Origin: Bacteroidota bacterium | GTDB lineage: Bacteria > Bacteroidota > Bacteroidia > Chitinophagales > Saprospiraceae | Direction: 5' to 3' | DNA: 50,798 nucleotides | Assembly: GCA_018222965.1 (NCBI GenBank) | Contig: JAAEZH010000039.1 | Span: 1 to 50,798, forward strand | In this document: positions 33,392 through 43,834 of the stretch, piece after piece | Layout of the letters: each line of letters starts with the position of its first letter | Position numbering within the stretch: position 1 is the stretch's first letter | Notes under the pieces: model-generated | What the model saw: only the letters and a program-made list of their open reading frames with translations | Told to the model about the DNA's origin: nothing | The model's database searches: none | Position numbers and translations under genes: made by a program

Positions 33392-34168
33392 TTAGTTTTT
33401 CAAGAGCTCATCCAGGTCGATATCTGCAATAGATTCAAGAATGATATCCGGGCTGTAAGCAAAATGATCCATATGTTCCATTTTGGAAACGCCGGATAAG
33501 GTAAGTATGGTGCGGTATCCCATTTGAATGCCTCCAATAATATCAGTAGACATGGTATCACCAATAATAGTTGTGTCGGAGGTCGACAGCCCAATTTCTT
33601 TCCTGGCGGCACGCATCATTACGGGAGATGGCTTTCCTACGGAGAAAGCGGTTCGTCCGGTAGCTTCTTCAAGCATGGATACGATAGCTTTGATTCCGAG
33701 GTTTGTCCATCCTTCTTTTTTGGGAGATGGGTCGAGATTAGTGGCAATCAATTTTGCGCCACCCAGAATCATATCCACCGCATTGTTTACCATTTCAAGG
33801 GTGAAGTTTCTCCCTTCTCCTACGACTACAAAGTCTGGATTGGAGAGAACAAGGGAGTATCCATTTTTGTGGAGGCTGGTGAGTAGTCCGCCTTCTCCCA
33901 ATACATAAGCGGTACCGTTTGGCTTTTGACGGGCCAGGAATCTGGCAGTCGCCATGGCGCTGTTAAATACATGCTTTTCTTCGACATCAATACCCAGTGC
34001 GTGCAGTTTATTAACTACATCTCTTCGACTTCGCTGGCTGTTGTTTGTAAGAAAGATGAAGGGGATTTCTCTTTTCAGGAGCGTGTCAACAAACTCTTTA
34101 GCACCAGGAATAAGCTTCGGACCGCTGTAGATTACACCGTCCATGTCAATCAAAAATCCTTTAGCCAT
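33392..34168 (-). CDS. HAD-superfamily phosphatase, subfamily IIA (NagD/AraL-like)
   Basis: 258 residues. Motif I is GFLIDMDGVIYSG (nucleophile Asp8, Asp10). Motif II is IFLTNNSQRSRRD. The C2A cap follows with VLGEGGLLTSL and NPDFVVVG. Motif III is SVGKPSPVMMRAA and motif IV is TTIIGDTMSTDIIGG. NagD-like enzymes hydrolyse nucleotide and sugar phosphates with broad specificity. The exact substrate cannot be deduced. Single gene with its own terminator. Confidence 0.93.
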   Translation of the reverse strand: MAKGFLIDMDGVIYSGPKLIPGAKEFVDTLLKREIPFIFLTNNSQRSRRDVVNKLHALGIDVEEKHVFNSAMATARFLARQKPNGTAYVLGEGGLLTSLHKNGYSLVLSNPDFVVVGEGRNFTLEMVNNAVDMILGGAKLIATNLDPSPKKEGWTNLGIKAIVSMLEEATGRTAFSVGKPSPVMMRAARKEIGLSTSDTTIIGDTMSTDIIGGIQMGYRTILTLSGVSKMEHMDHFAYSPDIILESIADIDLDELLKN

Positions 34169-34277
34169 GTTAATTCTTAGGTTTTCGTATAAAAAATTGA
34201 GTTTATTGATTCGGAATTGCCAAGTTACTAAAAAAAGTAATGGAGGTCCTTCCTGCTTAGATCACCATTTGGTTAAG

Positions 34278-34328
34278 TTCAACCTGACAGGTCGGCGACC
34301 CGTCAGGTCGCCGACCTGTCAGGTTGAA
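34278..34328. repeat. 51-bp perfect hairpin with 23-bp arms
   Basis: Arms at 34278-34300 and 34306-34328 are perfect inverted repeats around the loop CGTCA. The stem starts with TTCAACC and contains the core GTCGGCGACC. Immediately after the MFS gene stop (3 bp), so it may also stabilise or terminate that transcript. A variant of the same core is tandemly repeated at 50744-50798. Confidence 0.85.
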
Positions 34329-34331
34329 ACT

Positions 34332-35513
34332 TCAGCTGCCATCTTTTCCATCCAATCTGGCTCGCAAAAAGAAAAACAGGGCTAAAGCTGCCATGAGACC
34401 CGCAGAGATAAGGTGCATTCCCGAAAGGGAACTTACCTTAACCATCGGCTGCGTGATGATAGGCGAAGCAAATTGCCCCAGAAAAATAGCAGTAGTCATG
34501 CCTCCCATAAACTGTCCCCGCCGTTCGGCCGGAGCGATCTGTAGCAGCCAGGTATTGCCATTGGGCATGATGAGCCCGGCTCCAAGTCCCGACAATCCGG
34601 TAAAAAGGATCACCAGCCAAACATTCGATAAAGAACCAGCCAGGGCATACATGATCGCCATCACGAAAAAAGCAAAAGCATACAATTGTCGGAAGCTTCG
34701 ATTGCCGGCAATTCGACCATAACTCTGAGACATAATTGCCGCGAAGATCGTACACAGGATCAATCCGATACTCTGAATACTGGATCGCTCAATCCCCATT
34801 TCCTGCACCATGTAAGAGTGATGTACCGCTACGATGTAAAACATGGCCATGCCGAAGAAGGAGGTAAAATACACCAGCCAGGCTTCTTTGGGATAATCGC
34901 CACTAAGGCTAAACTTTCGTTTTGGGGCTGTACTTTTTGCTCGCTCCGGTTCTGGTAAGAATCGCCAGCAAAGCAGGAGGACAGGAAGGGCAATCAGGTA
35001 GTTCAGGAAGGGATGTCGCCAGCTGATGTCGGCTAAAAATCCGGCGGAAGCCACAAAAAGGGTGCCGCCCAGCGCCATCACAGCTGCCTGAGTTCCCAGA
35101 AAGTTTCGTCTTTCAGCGCCCTCGAAGTAGTCGCCTGCCAGCGTGGTAGCTGTTGTGATGTTGATAGCGATACTGATTCCCAGTAAGGCACGGCTGATCA
35201 ATATACTGGTCAGGTCGGGCAACCAGAATCCGGCTGTACCGGTGATAACATAGGCCGCCATTCCAAATAAAAACAATCGAATGCGTCCGTGCTTGTCAAT
35301 AAAACGCCCCACAAATGGAGAGAAAATCGCAATAAATAAACCGGGAATGGTCAGAACGAGCTTGGTCAGCATGGCCTCATTGGGCAAATGCGCAAATGCG
35401 GCACTTATTTTGGGTAGTGCCGGAGCCACCGCTGCACCCGACATAACCGTAAGCGTGCTGGCAATTAGCAGCGTTATCTTTAGAAAAGGATTCTTTGTCC
35501 GGGTATCGGCCAT
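34332..35513 (-). CDS. Major facilitator superfamily transporter
   Basis: 393 residues with 12 predicted membrane segments. AAVAPALPKISAAF lies in helix 1. FVGRFIDKHGRIRLFLFGM is motif A between helices 2 and 3. SRALLGISIAINITTATTLAGDYF is helix 4 with the Arg of motif B. SWRHPFLNYLIALPVLLLCWRFLPEPE follows helix 5. The pattern is that of drug:H+ antiporter-type exporters, but substrate assignment is not supported. The 3' end touches the 51-bp hairpin. Confidence 0.9.
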   Translation of the reverse strand: MADTRTKNPFLKITLLIASTLTVMSGAAVAPALPKISAAFAHLPNEAMLTKLVLTIPGLFIAIFSPFVGRFIDKHGRIRLFLFGMAAYVITGTAGFWLPDLTSILISRALLGISIAINITTATTLAGDYFEGAERRNFLGTQAAVMALGGTLFVASAGFLADISWRHPFLNYLIALPVLLLCWRFLPEPERAKSTAPKRKFSLSGDYPKEAWLVYFTSFFGMAMFYIVAVHHSYMVQEMGIERSSIQSIGLILCTIFAAIMSQSYGRIAGNRSFRQLYAFAFFVMAIMYALAGSLSNVWLVILFTGLSGLGAGLIMPNGNTWLLQIAPAERRGQFMGGMTTAIFLGQFASPIITQPMVKVSSLSGMHLISAGLMAALALFFFLRARLDGKDGS

Positions 35514-35523
35514 GAGCGCGGGC

Positions 35524-35562
35524 TAAAAAAAGAAAGGACAAAAGATACACTTTCTTTTGCCC
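35524..35562 (-). terminator. Terminator of gyrB
   Basis: On the minus strand GGGCAAAAGA, loop AAGTGTA, TCTTTTGTCC (one G-U pair), followed by TTTCTTTTTTT. It lies 27 bp after the gyrB stop codon. Confidence 0.75.
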
Positions 35563-35588
35563 TTCCCGGTTTGAATGTCTAATCCTGA

Positions 35589-37628
<2,040 letters not shown>

Positions 37629-37663
37629 CTAAAAGGCCTTGAAAATTAGTAATTTAGAGACCT

Positions 37664-39007
37664 ATGGAGACCCGAAAAGCACCGATGTACAAAAAAGGGC
37701 CCTGGTGGGCCAGAGCACGCGCCTTTTTTACCGATCCACTGAATTTTAGCGTGAATAATGCAGCCGAACTAGGACCTGTTTTTGAAACCCCGGTTCCCTT
37801 CCGACGGGTTTTTGTTGTTTCCGGGCCGGAGGAGATTCAAAAAGTGCTCCAATCCAACCACAAAAACTACCACAAAAGTCCTTTTTACAACGCCTTGAAA
37901 CTGGCTCTGGGCAATGGATTGCTAAACAGCGAGGGCAATTACTGGAAACAGCAGCGCAAACTGATGCAGCCGGTCTTTTACAAGTCAGCTCTCCATGGCC
38001 TGTATTTGGACATGAAATCGGAAACGGAAAACTACATGGAGTGGTTGAAAATGGAGCTTACCCAAAATGCCCATTTCGACCTGGCCAAAGAGACGATGCG
38101 TATTACCGCAAGTATTGTGTTGCAATCGCTTTTTAGCTCCGATGCGCCCCTTAGCCGTGATGAAATGTATAAAATGATGGTCGAACTGCAGGAGTATGTT
38201 ATGATGCGTGCCCTCTCTCCGCAGAAGTTTCCACTGGCTTTGCTTAAAGGCCAACATCATCGCTTCCTGAAGTACCGCCGAAAGATTGATGATGCCCTCT
38301 ATCAAATGATCGATAAAAGAGCGAAAGAAACCGATCCGCCACACGATTTGCTTTCCATGCTCACCTTTGCCCGTGATGCAGAAACCGATGAAGGCATGCC
38401 CCGGGAAGCAATTCGGGATGAACTTATCACTTTGTTTGCGGCCGGCCATGAGACCACCGCCAATGCCCTGGCCTGGATCTTTCGCTTGCTGGCAGCCAAT
38501 CCGGAAAAAGAGGCCATTTTGCAAAAAGAAATCCAGACGGTTCTGGGAGCGAGATTGCCCGAAATGGCAGATTTTAAAGATATGCCCTATACCCGGGCCG
38601 TGATTGAGGAGGGGATGCGCTTATATCCGCCAGCCTATGCTGTCGGTCGCTTAGCCATCCACGACGATGAAGTAGGCGGCTTCCACATTCCCAAAAAATC
38701 AATCATGTTTCTCAGTATTTATGCGCTGCATCGAAATCCTGAAATTTGGGAAGATCCCAATTCTTTCAGGCCAGAGCGCTTTTTACCGGATGCACCTGCG
38801 ATTCCCAGAAATGCCTATATGCCCTTCGGTTTTGGTCCCAGAAAGTGCATTGGTTATCAGTTTGCCATGATGGAAATGCAATTGTTGGTGCCTGCTTTTC
38901 TACAAAACGTTCATTTTACTTTTCCTGAGAAATGGCCGGAGCCGCAAACGCTGATTACCCTAAGGCCGAAAGGGGGAATGAAGGTTGTTATTAATAGGAG
39001 AATGTAG
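37664..39007 (+). CDS. Cytochrome P450
   Basis: 447 residues, without a membrane anchor. The I-helix oxygen-activation motif is AGHET (residues 260-264, in FAAGHETTANALAWIF), the ExxR motif is in VIEEGMRLYPPAYAVGR, PERF is in SFRPERFLPDAPA, and the haem-binding loop is FGFGPRKCIGYQFA with the thiolate ligand Cys395. WKQQRKLMQPVF is the C-helix region. It resembles the CYP102/CYP4-like soluble bacterial P450s that hydroxylate fatty acids or terpenoids. No ferredoxin or reductase gene lies next to it, so its redox partner must be encoded elsewhere. Confidence 0.95.
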   Translation: METRKAPMYKKGPWWARARAFFTDPLNFSVNNAAELGPVFETPVPFRRVFVVSGPEEIQKVLQSNHKNYHKSPFYNALKLALGNGLLNSEGNYWKQQRKLMQPVFYKSALHGLYLDMKSETENYMEWLKMELTQNAHFDLAKETMRITASIVLQSLFSSDAPLSRDEMYKMMVELQEYVMMRALSPQKFPLALLKGQHHRFLKYRRKIDDALYQMIDKRAKETDPPHDLLSMLTFARDAETDEGMPREAIRDELITLFAAGHETTANALAWIFRLLAANPEKEAILQKEIQTVLGARLPEMADFKDMPYTRAVIEEGMRLYPPAYAVGRLAIHDDEVGGFHIPKKSIMFLSIYALHRNPEIWEDPNSFRPERFLPDAPAIPRNAYMPFGFGPRKCIGYQFAMMEMQLLVPAFLQNVHFTFPEKWPEPQTLITLRPKGGMKVVINRRM

Positions 39008-39077
39008 GATTTTGAATGTGGAATTAGGAATGGAGAATTTTGAATTTCTAATTCTTAGAGCTAAATTTTTAATTAAA

Positions 39078-39131
39078 CCAACGGAACCAACGGAACCAAC
39101 GGAACCAACGGAACCAACGGAACCAACGGAA
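39078..39131. repeat. Tandem repeat, six copies of CCAACGGAA
   Basis: Six perfect 9-bp units, between the convergent P450 and acyltransferase genes. Probably a minisatellite-like element; copy number may vary between strains. Confidence 0.9.
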
Positions 39132-39139
39132 CCACCACA

Positions 39140-40000
39140 CTATCGTTTCTTCTTCCACCGTTTATGCGACCAGAGCCAGGTTTCCGGCTTTCGCCGAATG
39201 ATGGATTCAAGCTTGCTGAAATAAGCTCTTGTGATGGCTTCCTCCTCTGTTTCCTGTGGTTTATCGGTTAACAAGGAAAAGGTGATTTCATAAAAGCCGC
39301 GTTTTACGCGTTGAATGTCCATAAAATAAACGGGCATATTCAGCCGCCGGGCCCAAACATCGGCTCCCTGCAGACAGGCTGTATCCTGATTGAGGAATTC
39401 CAGCCAATGCGCTTTCCGGGAATTGGAAGGGCTTTGGTCGGACATGAAAATGAAACCCACGGGAGAATCCCACTCTTTGTTAAGGGCGGTTCGGGTTTCT
39501 GTGAGGGGGCAAAGCATAAGCCCGAATCGGGTTCTGCGCCTTGCGGCGAATGCTTCTACTTTCGGATTTTTTAGCGGCTTGTAAATGCCTGCAATACAGT
39601 GCTTCAGCGGAAGCGGCAAAGAAAGCACGCCCCACTCCCAATTGCCATAATGGGCAGGCATTAGAATGACATTTTTACCGGCATCCCAGGCGGAATCCAG
39701 CAAGTCCGGATTGAGGTAGCGATACCGCTTTTCAATTTCTTTTCGGGACATGCTGAGGCCTTTTAGGGATTCCAGCAGAATGTCAGCGAGGTGTTTGTAA
39801 AAGCCGGAAGCAATGGATTTAATTTCTTTTTCTGACTTCTCCGGAAAGCTCTTCTCCAGGTTTTCAAATACTACTTTTCGCCGATAGCGAATGACCCGAT
39901 GGAGCAAAAAGGCTACTCCATTGGCCAGCCCGTACATTCCCCGAAAGGGAAGAACAGAAGAAAGTGCTGTTGCCAATCTGAATCCTAAATATTCGAGCAA
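39140..40000 (-). CDS. LpxL/HtrB-family lysophospholipid acyltransferase
   Basis: 286 residues. The LpxL-type hydrophobic N-terminus precedes VVFENLEKSFPEKSEKEI. The acyltransferase motif I is HYGNWEWG (His-x4-Glu), in VILMPAHYGNWEWGVLSLPL. FIFMSDQSPSN is motif 2, and YEITFSLLTD and LESIIRRKPETWLWSHKRWK are the C-terminal block. In Gram-negative bacteria it adds acyl chains to lipid A or to ornithine lipids. The start is TTG at 40000, because an in-frame stop lies at 40010-40012 and the next Met is far inside. It lies 9 bp after the PhoD gene on the same strand. Confidence 0.9.
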   Translation of the reverse strand: MLEYLGFRLATALSSVLPFRGMYGLANGVAFLLHRVIRYRRKVVFENLEKSFPEKSEKEIKSIASGFYKHLADILLESLKGLSMSRKEIEKRYRYLNPDLLDSAWDAGKNVILMPAHYGNWEWGVLSLPLPLKHCIAGIYKPLKNPKVEAFAARRRTRFGLMLCPLTETRTALNKEWDSPVGFIFMSDQSPSNSRKAHWLEFLNQDTACLQGADVWARRLNMPVYFMDIQRVKRGFYEITFSLLTDKPQETEEEAITRAYFSKLESIIRRKPETWLWSHKRWKKKR

Positions 40001-40009
40001 AGTAGTTGC

Positions 40010-41350
40010 TTAATCGCGGCGACGGTAGTATTGGGCTTCTAACTGGTAGTTCCAAAGTTCTTCGCCCGCCGTGTCGTATAATTTGATAATCATCTCCCGA
40101 GCTGTTCGCGGACCGGTAATCTCGATGATGCCGAAGTTTCGGTCGTATACTTCGGTCCCTTCGACTTGCAATTCATTTTCCTCCTTAGGGGCGTCGGGAT
40201 AGCCCGAAGTAAGCGGAGATACGGTAAGGTCGTATATGACATTGCCGTTTTCCAGCTCCATCCGGCTGAGTTCGGAATGGTGTCGGTCACCGGTCAGGAA
40301 GATTACATTGAGTACGTTTTCTTCTTCGATCCGTTTGAGGATATATTCGCGTTCCTCCGGAAACAGCCGGATGTAGTTTTCGTAAACGGCTGCAGTGTTG
40401 AGTACCTGTCCGCCAATCGCGACAAACTTCCAGGTCGCCCGACTTGAAACCAGCGCGTCAATGAGCCACTCAAGCTGTTCTTTGCCAAGCATGGTGCGCT
40501 CGGTCGACTCCCGGTAATTTGGTGCCCGGAAATAGCGATTGTCGAGGAGGAAAAAGTCGGCATCTCCCCAGTGGAAATAGCCGGTGACCCCTCCGCTACC
40601 TTCAATACCGTAAGTGGGATTGCCCCAAAAAAGCTTGAAAGCTTCCAGCGTCAGGTCTTTGTGGAGGTAACTCCGATCGGAGTCATTTGGACCAAAGTCG
40701 TGATCGTCCCAAATTGCATAATGATGGGTAGAAGCCAGAAGTGGCTGAAGCTCAGGCAGGGAGCGGGTATGTGTATGGCGGTGGATAATGCCTGTCCGGG
40801 ATCCCCAGTCTGCTTCGCGGAGGTAGGTGTTGTCGCCAAGCCAAAGCATGAGGTCGGGGTCCATCTCGTGGATGCTTTCAAAGATCTCATATTCTCCGCC
40901 ATAGCCTCTGCCCGGGCGGTCATAATCCGGCTCGTTTACATACATGCAGCTGCCCAGTGCCATTTTGATTACCGGGGGCTCGCGGCGCCAGTCCCAAAGT
41001 TCCTGGGCCTGAAATTCGGTGGGATAGGGCAGGTCTACAGCCTGGCCGTTGATGTACAGGCGGTAGCCGTATTTTTTATCGGGTTGTACTTCATCCGCGA
41101 TGATGTGTGCCGTAAAAGCATCGGATTCTTTGGTGGTCGTTTTATCCGTGTAGTAGACACTTTGAGGCGAATCCAAGTTCCAGTATTCAAAATGTATAGT
41201 TGCTTCTGTATTGGTTTGTACCCAGAGCAATACTTCGCGCATTTCAGAATATCCAAGCATTGGACCAGACTGCAGCATGGGATGCTGGGCAAAAAGTTGA
41301 ACGCTGAAAAAGAGCGTAAAGGCGATCAGGATAGGTCGGATTTGTCGCAT
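40010..41350 (-). CDS. PhoD-like alkaline phosphatase/phosphodiesterase
   Basis: 446 residues with a signal peptide (MRQIRPILIAFTLFFSVQLFAQ). The metallophosphatase motifs are clear: MALGSCMYVNEPDYD, DPDLMLWLGDNTYLREADWG, HHYAIWDDHDFGPNDSD, and VIFLTGDRHHSELSRM. A Fn-like N-terminal domain (residues 25-120) precedes them, as in PhoD. PhoD enzymes use Ca2+ and Fe3+ to hydrolyse phosphomono- and diesters outside the cytoplasm. It is preceded (78 bp) by the endonuclease gene, and followed 9 bp later by the acyltransferase gene. Confidence 0.92.
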   Translation of the reverse strand: MRQIRPILIAFTLFFSVQLFAQHPMLQSGPMLGYSEMREVLLWVQTNTEATIHFEYWNLDSPQSVYYTDKTTTKESDAFTAHIIADEVQPDKKYGYRLYINGQAVDLPYPTEFQAQELWDWRREPPVIKMALGSCMYVNEPDYDRPGRGYGGEYEIFESIHEMDPDLMLWLGDNTYLREADWGSRTGIIHRHTHTRSLPELQPLLASTHHYAIWDDHDFGPNDSDRSYLHKDLTLEAFKLFWGNPTYGIEGSGGVTGYFHWGDADFFLLDNRYFRAPNYRESTERTMLGKEQLEWLIDALVSSRATWKFVAIGGQVLNTAAVYENYIRLFPEEREYILKRIEEENVLNVIFLTGDRHHSELSRMELENGNVIYDLTVSPLTSGYPDAPKEENELQVEGTEVYDRNFGIIEITGPRTAREMIIKLYDTAGEELWNYQLEAQYYRRRD

Positions 41351-41428
41351 GAGCCTGTTTTTTCTGTAAAGCTAAAACCCGGCTGCAATAATCGATCCCG
41401 CCGGGCATGAATTTTTTGTTAAGCCATA

Positions 41429-42517
41429 TTACTGCACACACCAGGGACGCACCATTTGGGCCAGTCCGTCGTCAGTGTAAAGTCGAATCTGTACCCCATA
41501 CCATCCTTTGGACAGTTGACCGGTTTCGAGTTGTTTAGACCATTCGCCGGCCTGGATGTCAGTTACTTCCAGCTGTTGAATTTGGCGACCGTGCAGATCG
41601 AGTAAGTTGATTTCCAAATGAGCAGCTTTCTCCAGCTGCAGGTGGATGTTTAACTGACCTTGCGACGGATTTGGAAAGAGGTCGATACGTGCGGCCAGTT
41701 CTTGCGTAGGTTCTTGCTGGCTGGTCAGTCCTTCCGGGCATTCTACGACCAGATCGGGACAGTACATACGAGCGGCCAGTGTGCAATCCAGAATAAACGG
41801 ATTGGGCTTGTCGTCCTGATGGGCAGCTATCAGCCAGGTGCGTTCCCATTCGAGTGGATCGACCGGGTCCTGCGCGTGCCAGTCGCAAAGTTCTTCCCGT
41901 TGCATTTCGAAGAAGTCCGGGTCCTCGTTCAGCGCATCTGATCGGTACATTGTATAGAAATAAAACACCGAACGAGCAGCATTGCCTTTGTGATCTTCCC
42001 TGGGCTCAAAATCAAAATTAATAAGTCTTTCGCTGTATAAATCTATGTTTTCGGTGGGCGGAGAGAATAATTCCTGATCCTGGTAATACCAGTTGTCGGC
42101 CCCGCTATCAGAAACTTCGCCGAAAGGCAAATTGCCGCGATCCCCATTAACATCTTCCCGCGAAGGGTGGAGATTGTGCAAGTCACTTTCTTTTGGTCCA
42201 CCACCGGCACCAGCCGCTTTGGGGTAGGTATGTTCGGTGTTTAGCCCTTCGGCGAAAGCCGCCTGCGAGGGATCCTCATTGGGATCAACATACACGGTGT
42301 AACCTGTATAAACGCAAGTAACGCTGTCCTGGTCGGTGCGGTAAATCTCTCCAAAAAGAATGTCCTTGGAAGGGCTGTTTCCCGTTGTGAAATCGGGTTT
42401 GAATGCATCCACAACCGCATCGTAGAGGTCCTGACCTTCCAGGGCGGGAAAAACGGGATCCTGAGCCTGGATAAAAGTAAAGGTAAAGAGGGCAAAAAAC
42501 AGAGGCAAAAAGCGCAT
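41429..42517 (-). CDS. Secreted endonuclease I with T9SS C-terminal domain
   Basis: 362 residues from the ATG at 42517 (the TTG at 42535 is less likely). Signal peptide MRFLPLFFALFTFTFIQAQ. The endonuclease I (EndA/NucM) domain carries NTEHTYPKAAGAGG and DLHNLHPSREDVNGDRGNLP, in which His and Asn residues bind metal and attack DNA. A short linker leads to a C-terminal domain (last 80 residues, starting RIDLFPNPSQGQLNIHL and ending KGWYGVQI) of type A sorting type, so it is probably exported by T9SS and left at the cell surface or released. It could digest extracellular DNA. Confidence 0.92.
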   Translation of the reverse strand: MRFLPLFFALFTFTFIQAQDPVFPALEGQDLYDAVVDAFKPDFTTGNSPSKDILFGEIYRTDQDSVTCVYTGYTVYVDPNEDPSQAAFAEGLNTEHTYPKAAGAGGGPKESDLHNLHPSREDVNGDRGNLPFGEVSDSGADNWYYQDQELFSPPTENIDLYSERLINFDFEPREDHKGNAARSVFYFYTMYRSDALNEDPDFFEMQREELCDWHAQDPVDPLEWERTWLIAAHQDDKPNPFILDCTLAARMYCPDLVVECPEGLTSQQEPTQELAARIDLFPNPSQGQLNIHLQLEKAAHLEINLLDLHGRQIQQLEVTDIQAGEWSKQLETGQLSKGWYGVQIRLYTDDGLAQMVRPWCVQ

Positions 42518-42586
42518 ACAGGGAATTTTGGGCAAAGATAAATTATATTAACAGCTCAAACCAATTTCGGATAAGACAGCTAGGGT

Positions 42587-43621
42587 ATGATTGTTACAAA
42601 GAACATAAGTTTCCGCCGGGTTTTAAAAACTTCCTGGTACCACATTGTCTGGCTCATGCTCGGTGCCGGCTTTTTTGCCTTTTTATACTATATGGGGTAT
42701 CTGGAAATTACCATCCCCTGGTTGCCCGTATCTGTAATTGGTACAGCCGTTGCTTTTTATGTAGGTTTCAAAAACAACAGTGCGTACGATCGGATGTGGG
42801 AGGCCCGAAAAATTTGGGGAGCCATTGTCAACAGCAGCCGGGCCTGGGGGACTTATGTCGATGGTTTTGTAAGCAATCAGTTTGCCACCAATAAGGCATC
42901 GGAAGAAGAACTTCACGCCGTAAAAAAACGGCTGATCTACAGACACATCGGTTGGCTGTATGCTTTGCGCAACCAACTGCTGATCCCGACTTCCTGGGAA
43001 CACATCAGCCAGGGAGGTATCATGACAAAAACGGCCCGCTTTTTCCAGGAGAACTTTGGCGTCGGACTGGTTAAAGACCAGATTACCGAGGAAGTATTAA
43101 AAGAAACGCTGCCTCCGGATGAGTACGAACGCCTGATCAATTATAAAAATACAGCTACCCAGATCATCAATGAGCAATCGAGGGATCTGACTCAATTAAG
43201 AGCAAAGGACCTGATCAATGATTTTCGCCACATGGAAATGATGCAAACATTGTATCACTTTTACGATCATCAGGGAAAATGCGAGCGAATCAAGAAGTTC
43301 CCACTTCCCCGGCAGTATGCCAATATGAGCCGGTATTTTGTAGGGATTTTTCTTTTCCTCTTACCTATGAGTATGATCCCGGAAATCATGAAACTCGGTA
43401 GTTGGGGCATGTGGTTGTCCATCCCATTAACTGCTTTGGTGGGTTGGGTGTACATCATGATGGAAGTGGTAGGCGATTATTCTGAAAACCCATTTTCCGG
43501 AATGTCTTACGATATCCCGATGCTCTCTCTTTGCCGGGTCATCGAAATCGACCTGCGGGAGATGTTGGGAGAGACAGAATTGCCTCCACCGATCGAAGCC
43601 AAACGGGGAGTGTTGATGTGA
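42587..43621 (+). CDS. Bestrophin-family ion channel
   Basis: 344 residues of the bestrophin family (UPF0187/RFP-TM). It begins IVTKNISFRRVLKTSWYHIVWL, then LPVSVIGTAVAFYVGFKNNSAYDRMWEARKIWGAIVNSSR, the most conserved block of the family, with later helices in YFVGIFLFLLPMSMIPEIM and the C-terminal NPFSGMSYDIPML. These pentameric channels conduct anions or cations. The ORF starts 69 bp from the divergent endonuclease gene and is convergent with cydB. Confidence 0.93.
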   Translation: MIVTKNISFRRVLKTSWYHIVWLMLGAGFFAFLYYMGYLEITIPWLPVSVIGTAVAFYVGFKNNSAYDRMWEARKIWGAIVNSSRAWGTYVDGFVSNQFATNKASEEELHAVKKRLIYRHIGWLYALRNQLLIPTSWEHISQGGIMTKTARFFQENFGVGLVKDQITEEVLKETLPPDEYERLINYKNTATQIINEQSRDLTQLRAKDLINDFRHMEMMQTLYHFYDHQGKCERIKKFPLPRQYANMSRYFVGIFLFLLPMSMIPEIMKLGSWGMWLSIPLTALVGWVYIMMEVVGDYSENPFSGMSYDIPMLSLCRVIEIDLREMLGETELPPPIEAKRGVLM

Positions 43622-43760
43622 TGTTTTAAAACAGTCTGGTAATAGGAGATCGGCATGGAGGCCAAATCACCCTTAGAAACAGCGAATTGAATAGCTTGGA
43701 AATGGTGGAGTTGTCGGGGATGTTATTCTCAATGAAGAAAAAATGCTAAGTCGTTACTTG

Positions 43761-43787
43761 TGTACCAATTTTTGTGTTTTTGGTACA
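43761..43787. terminator. Hairpin between convergent bestrophin and cydB genes
   Basis: TGTACCAA/TTGGTACA, perfect 8-bp arms around an 11-nt loop. It lies 48 bp after cydB and 140 bp after the bestrophin gene. A/T-rich loop but no clean U-run after it. Confidence 0.35.
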
Positions 43788-43834
43788 TGTTTTCACGAAA
43801 TGGACCAAAAAAAATCAAATCAGTAGACACACTC

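Noticed and set aside
39078-39131. CRISPR-like array
   Set aside because: Repeats are contiguous 9-bp units with no spacers, and no cas gene is near. The same applies to the 16-bp array at 50744.
43622-43834. Small third subunit (CydX/CydS) of cytochrome bd
   Set aside because: No short hydrophobic reading frame was found on the minus strand after cydB; the region holds only the hairpin at 43761-43787.
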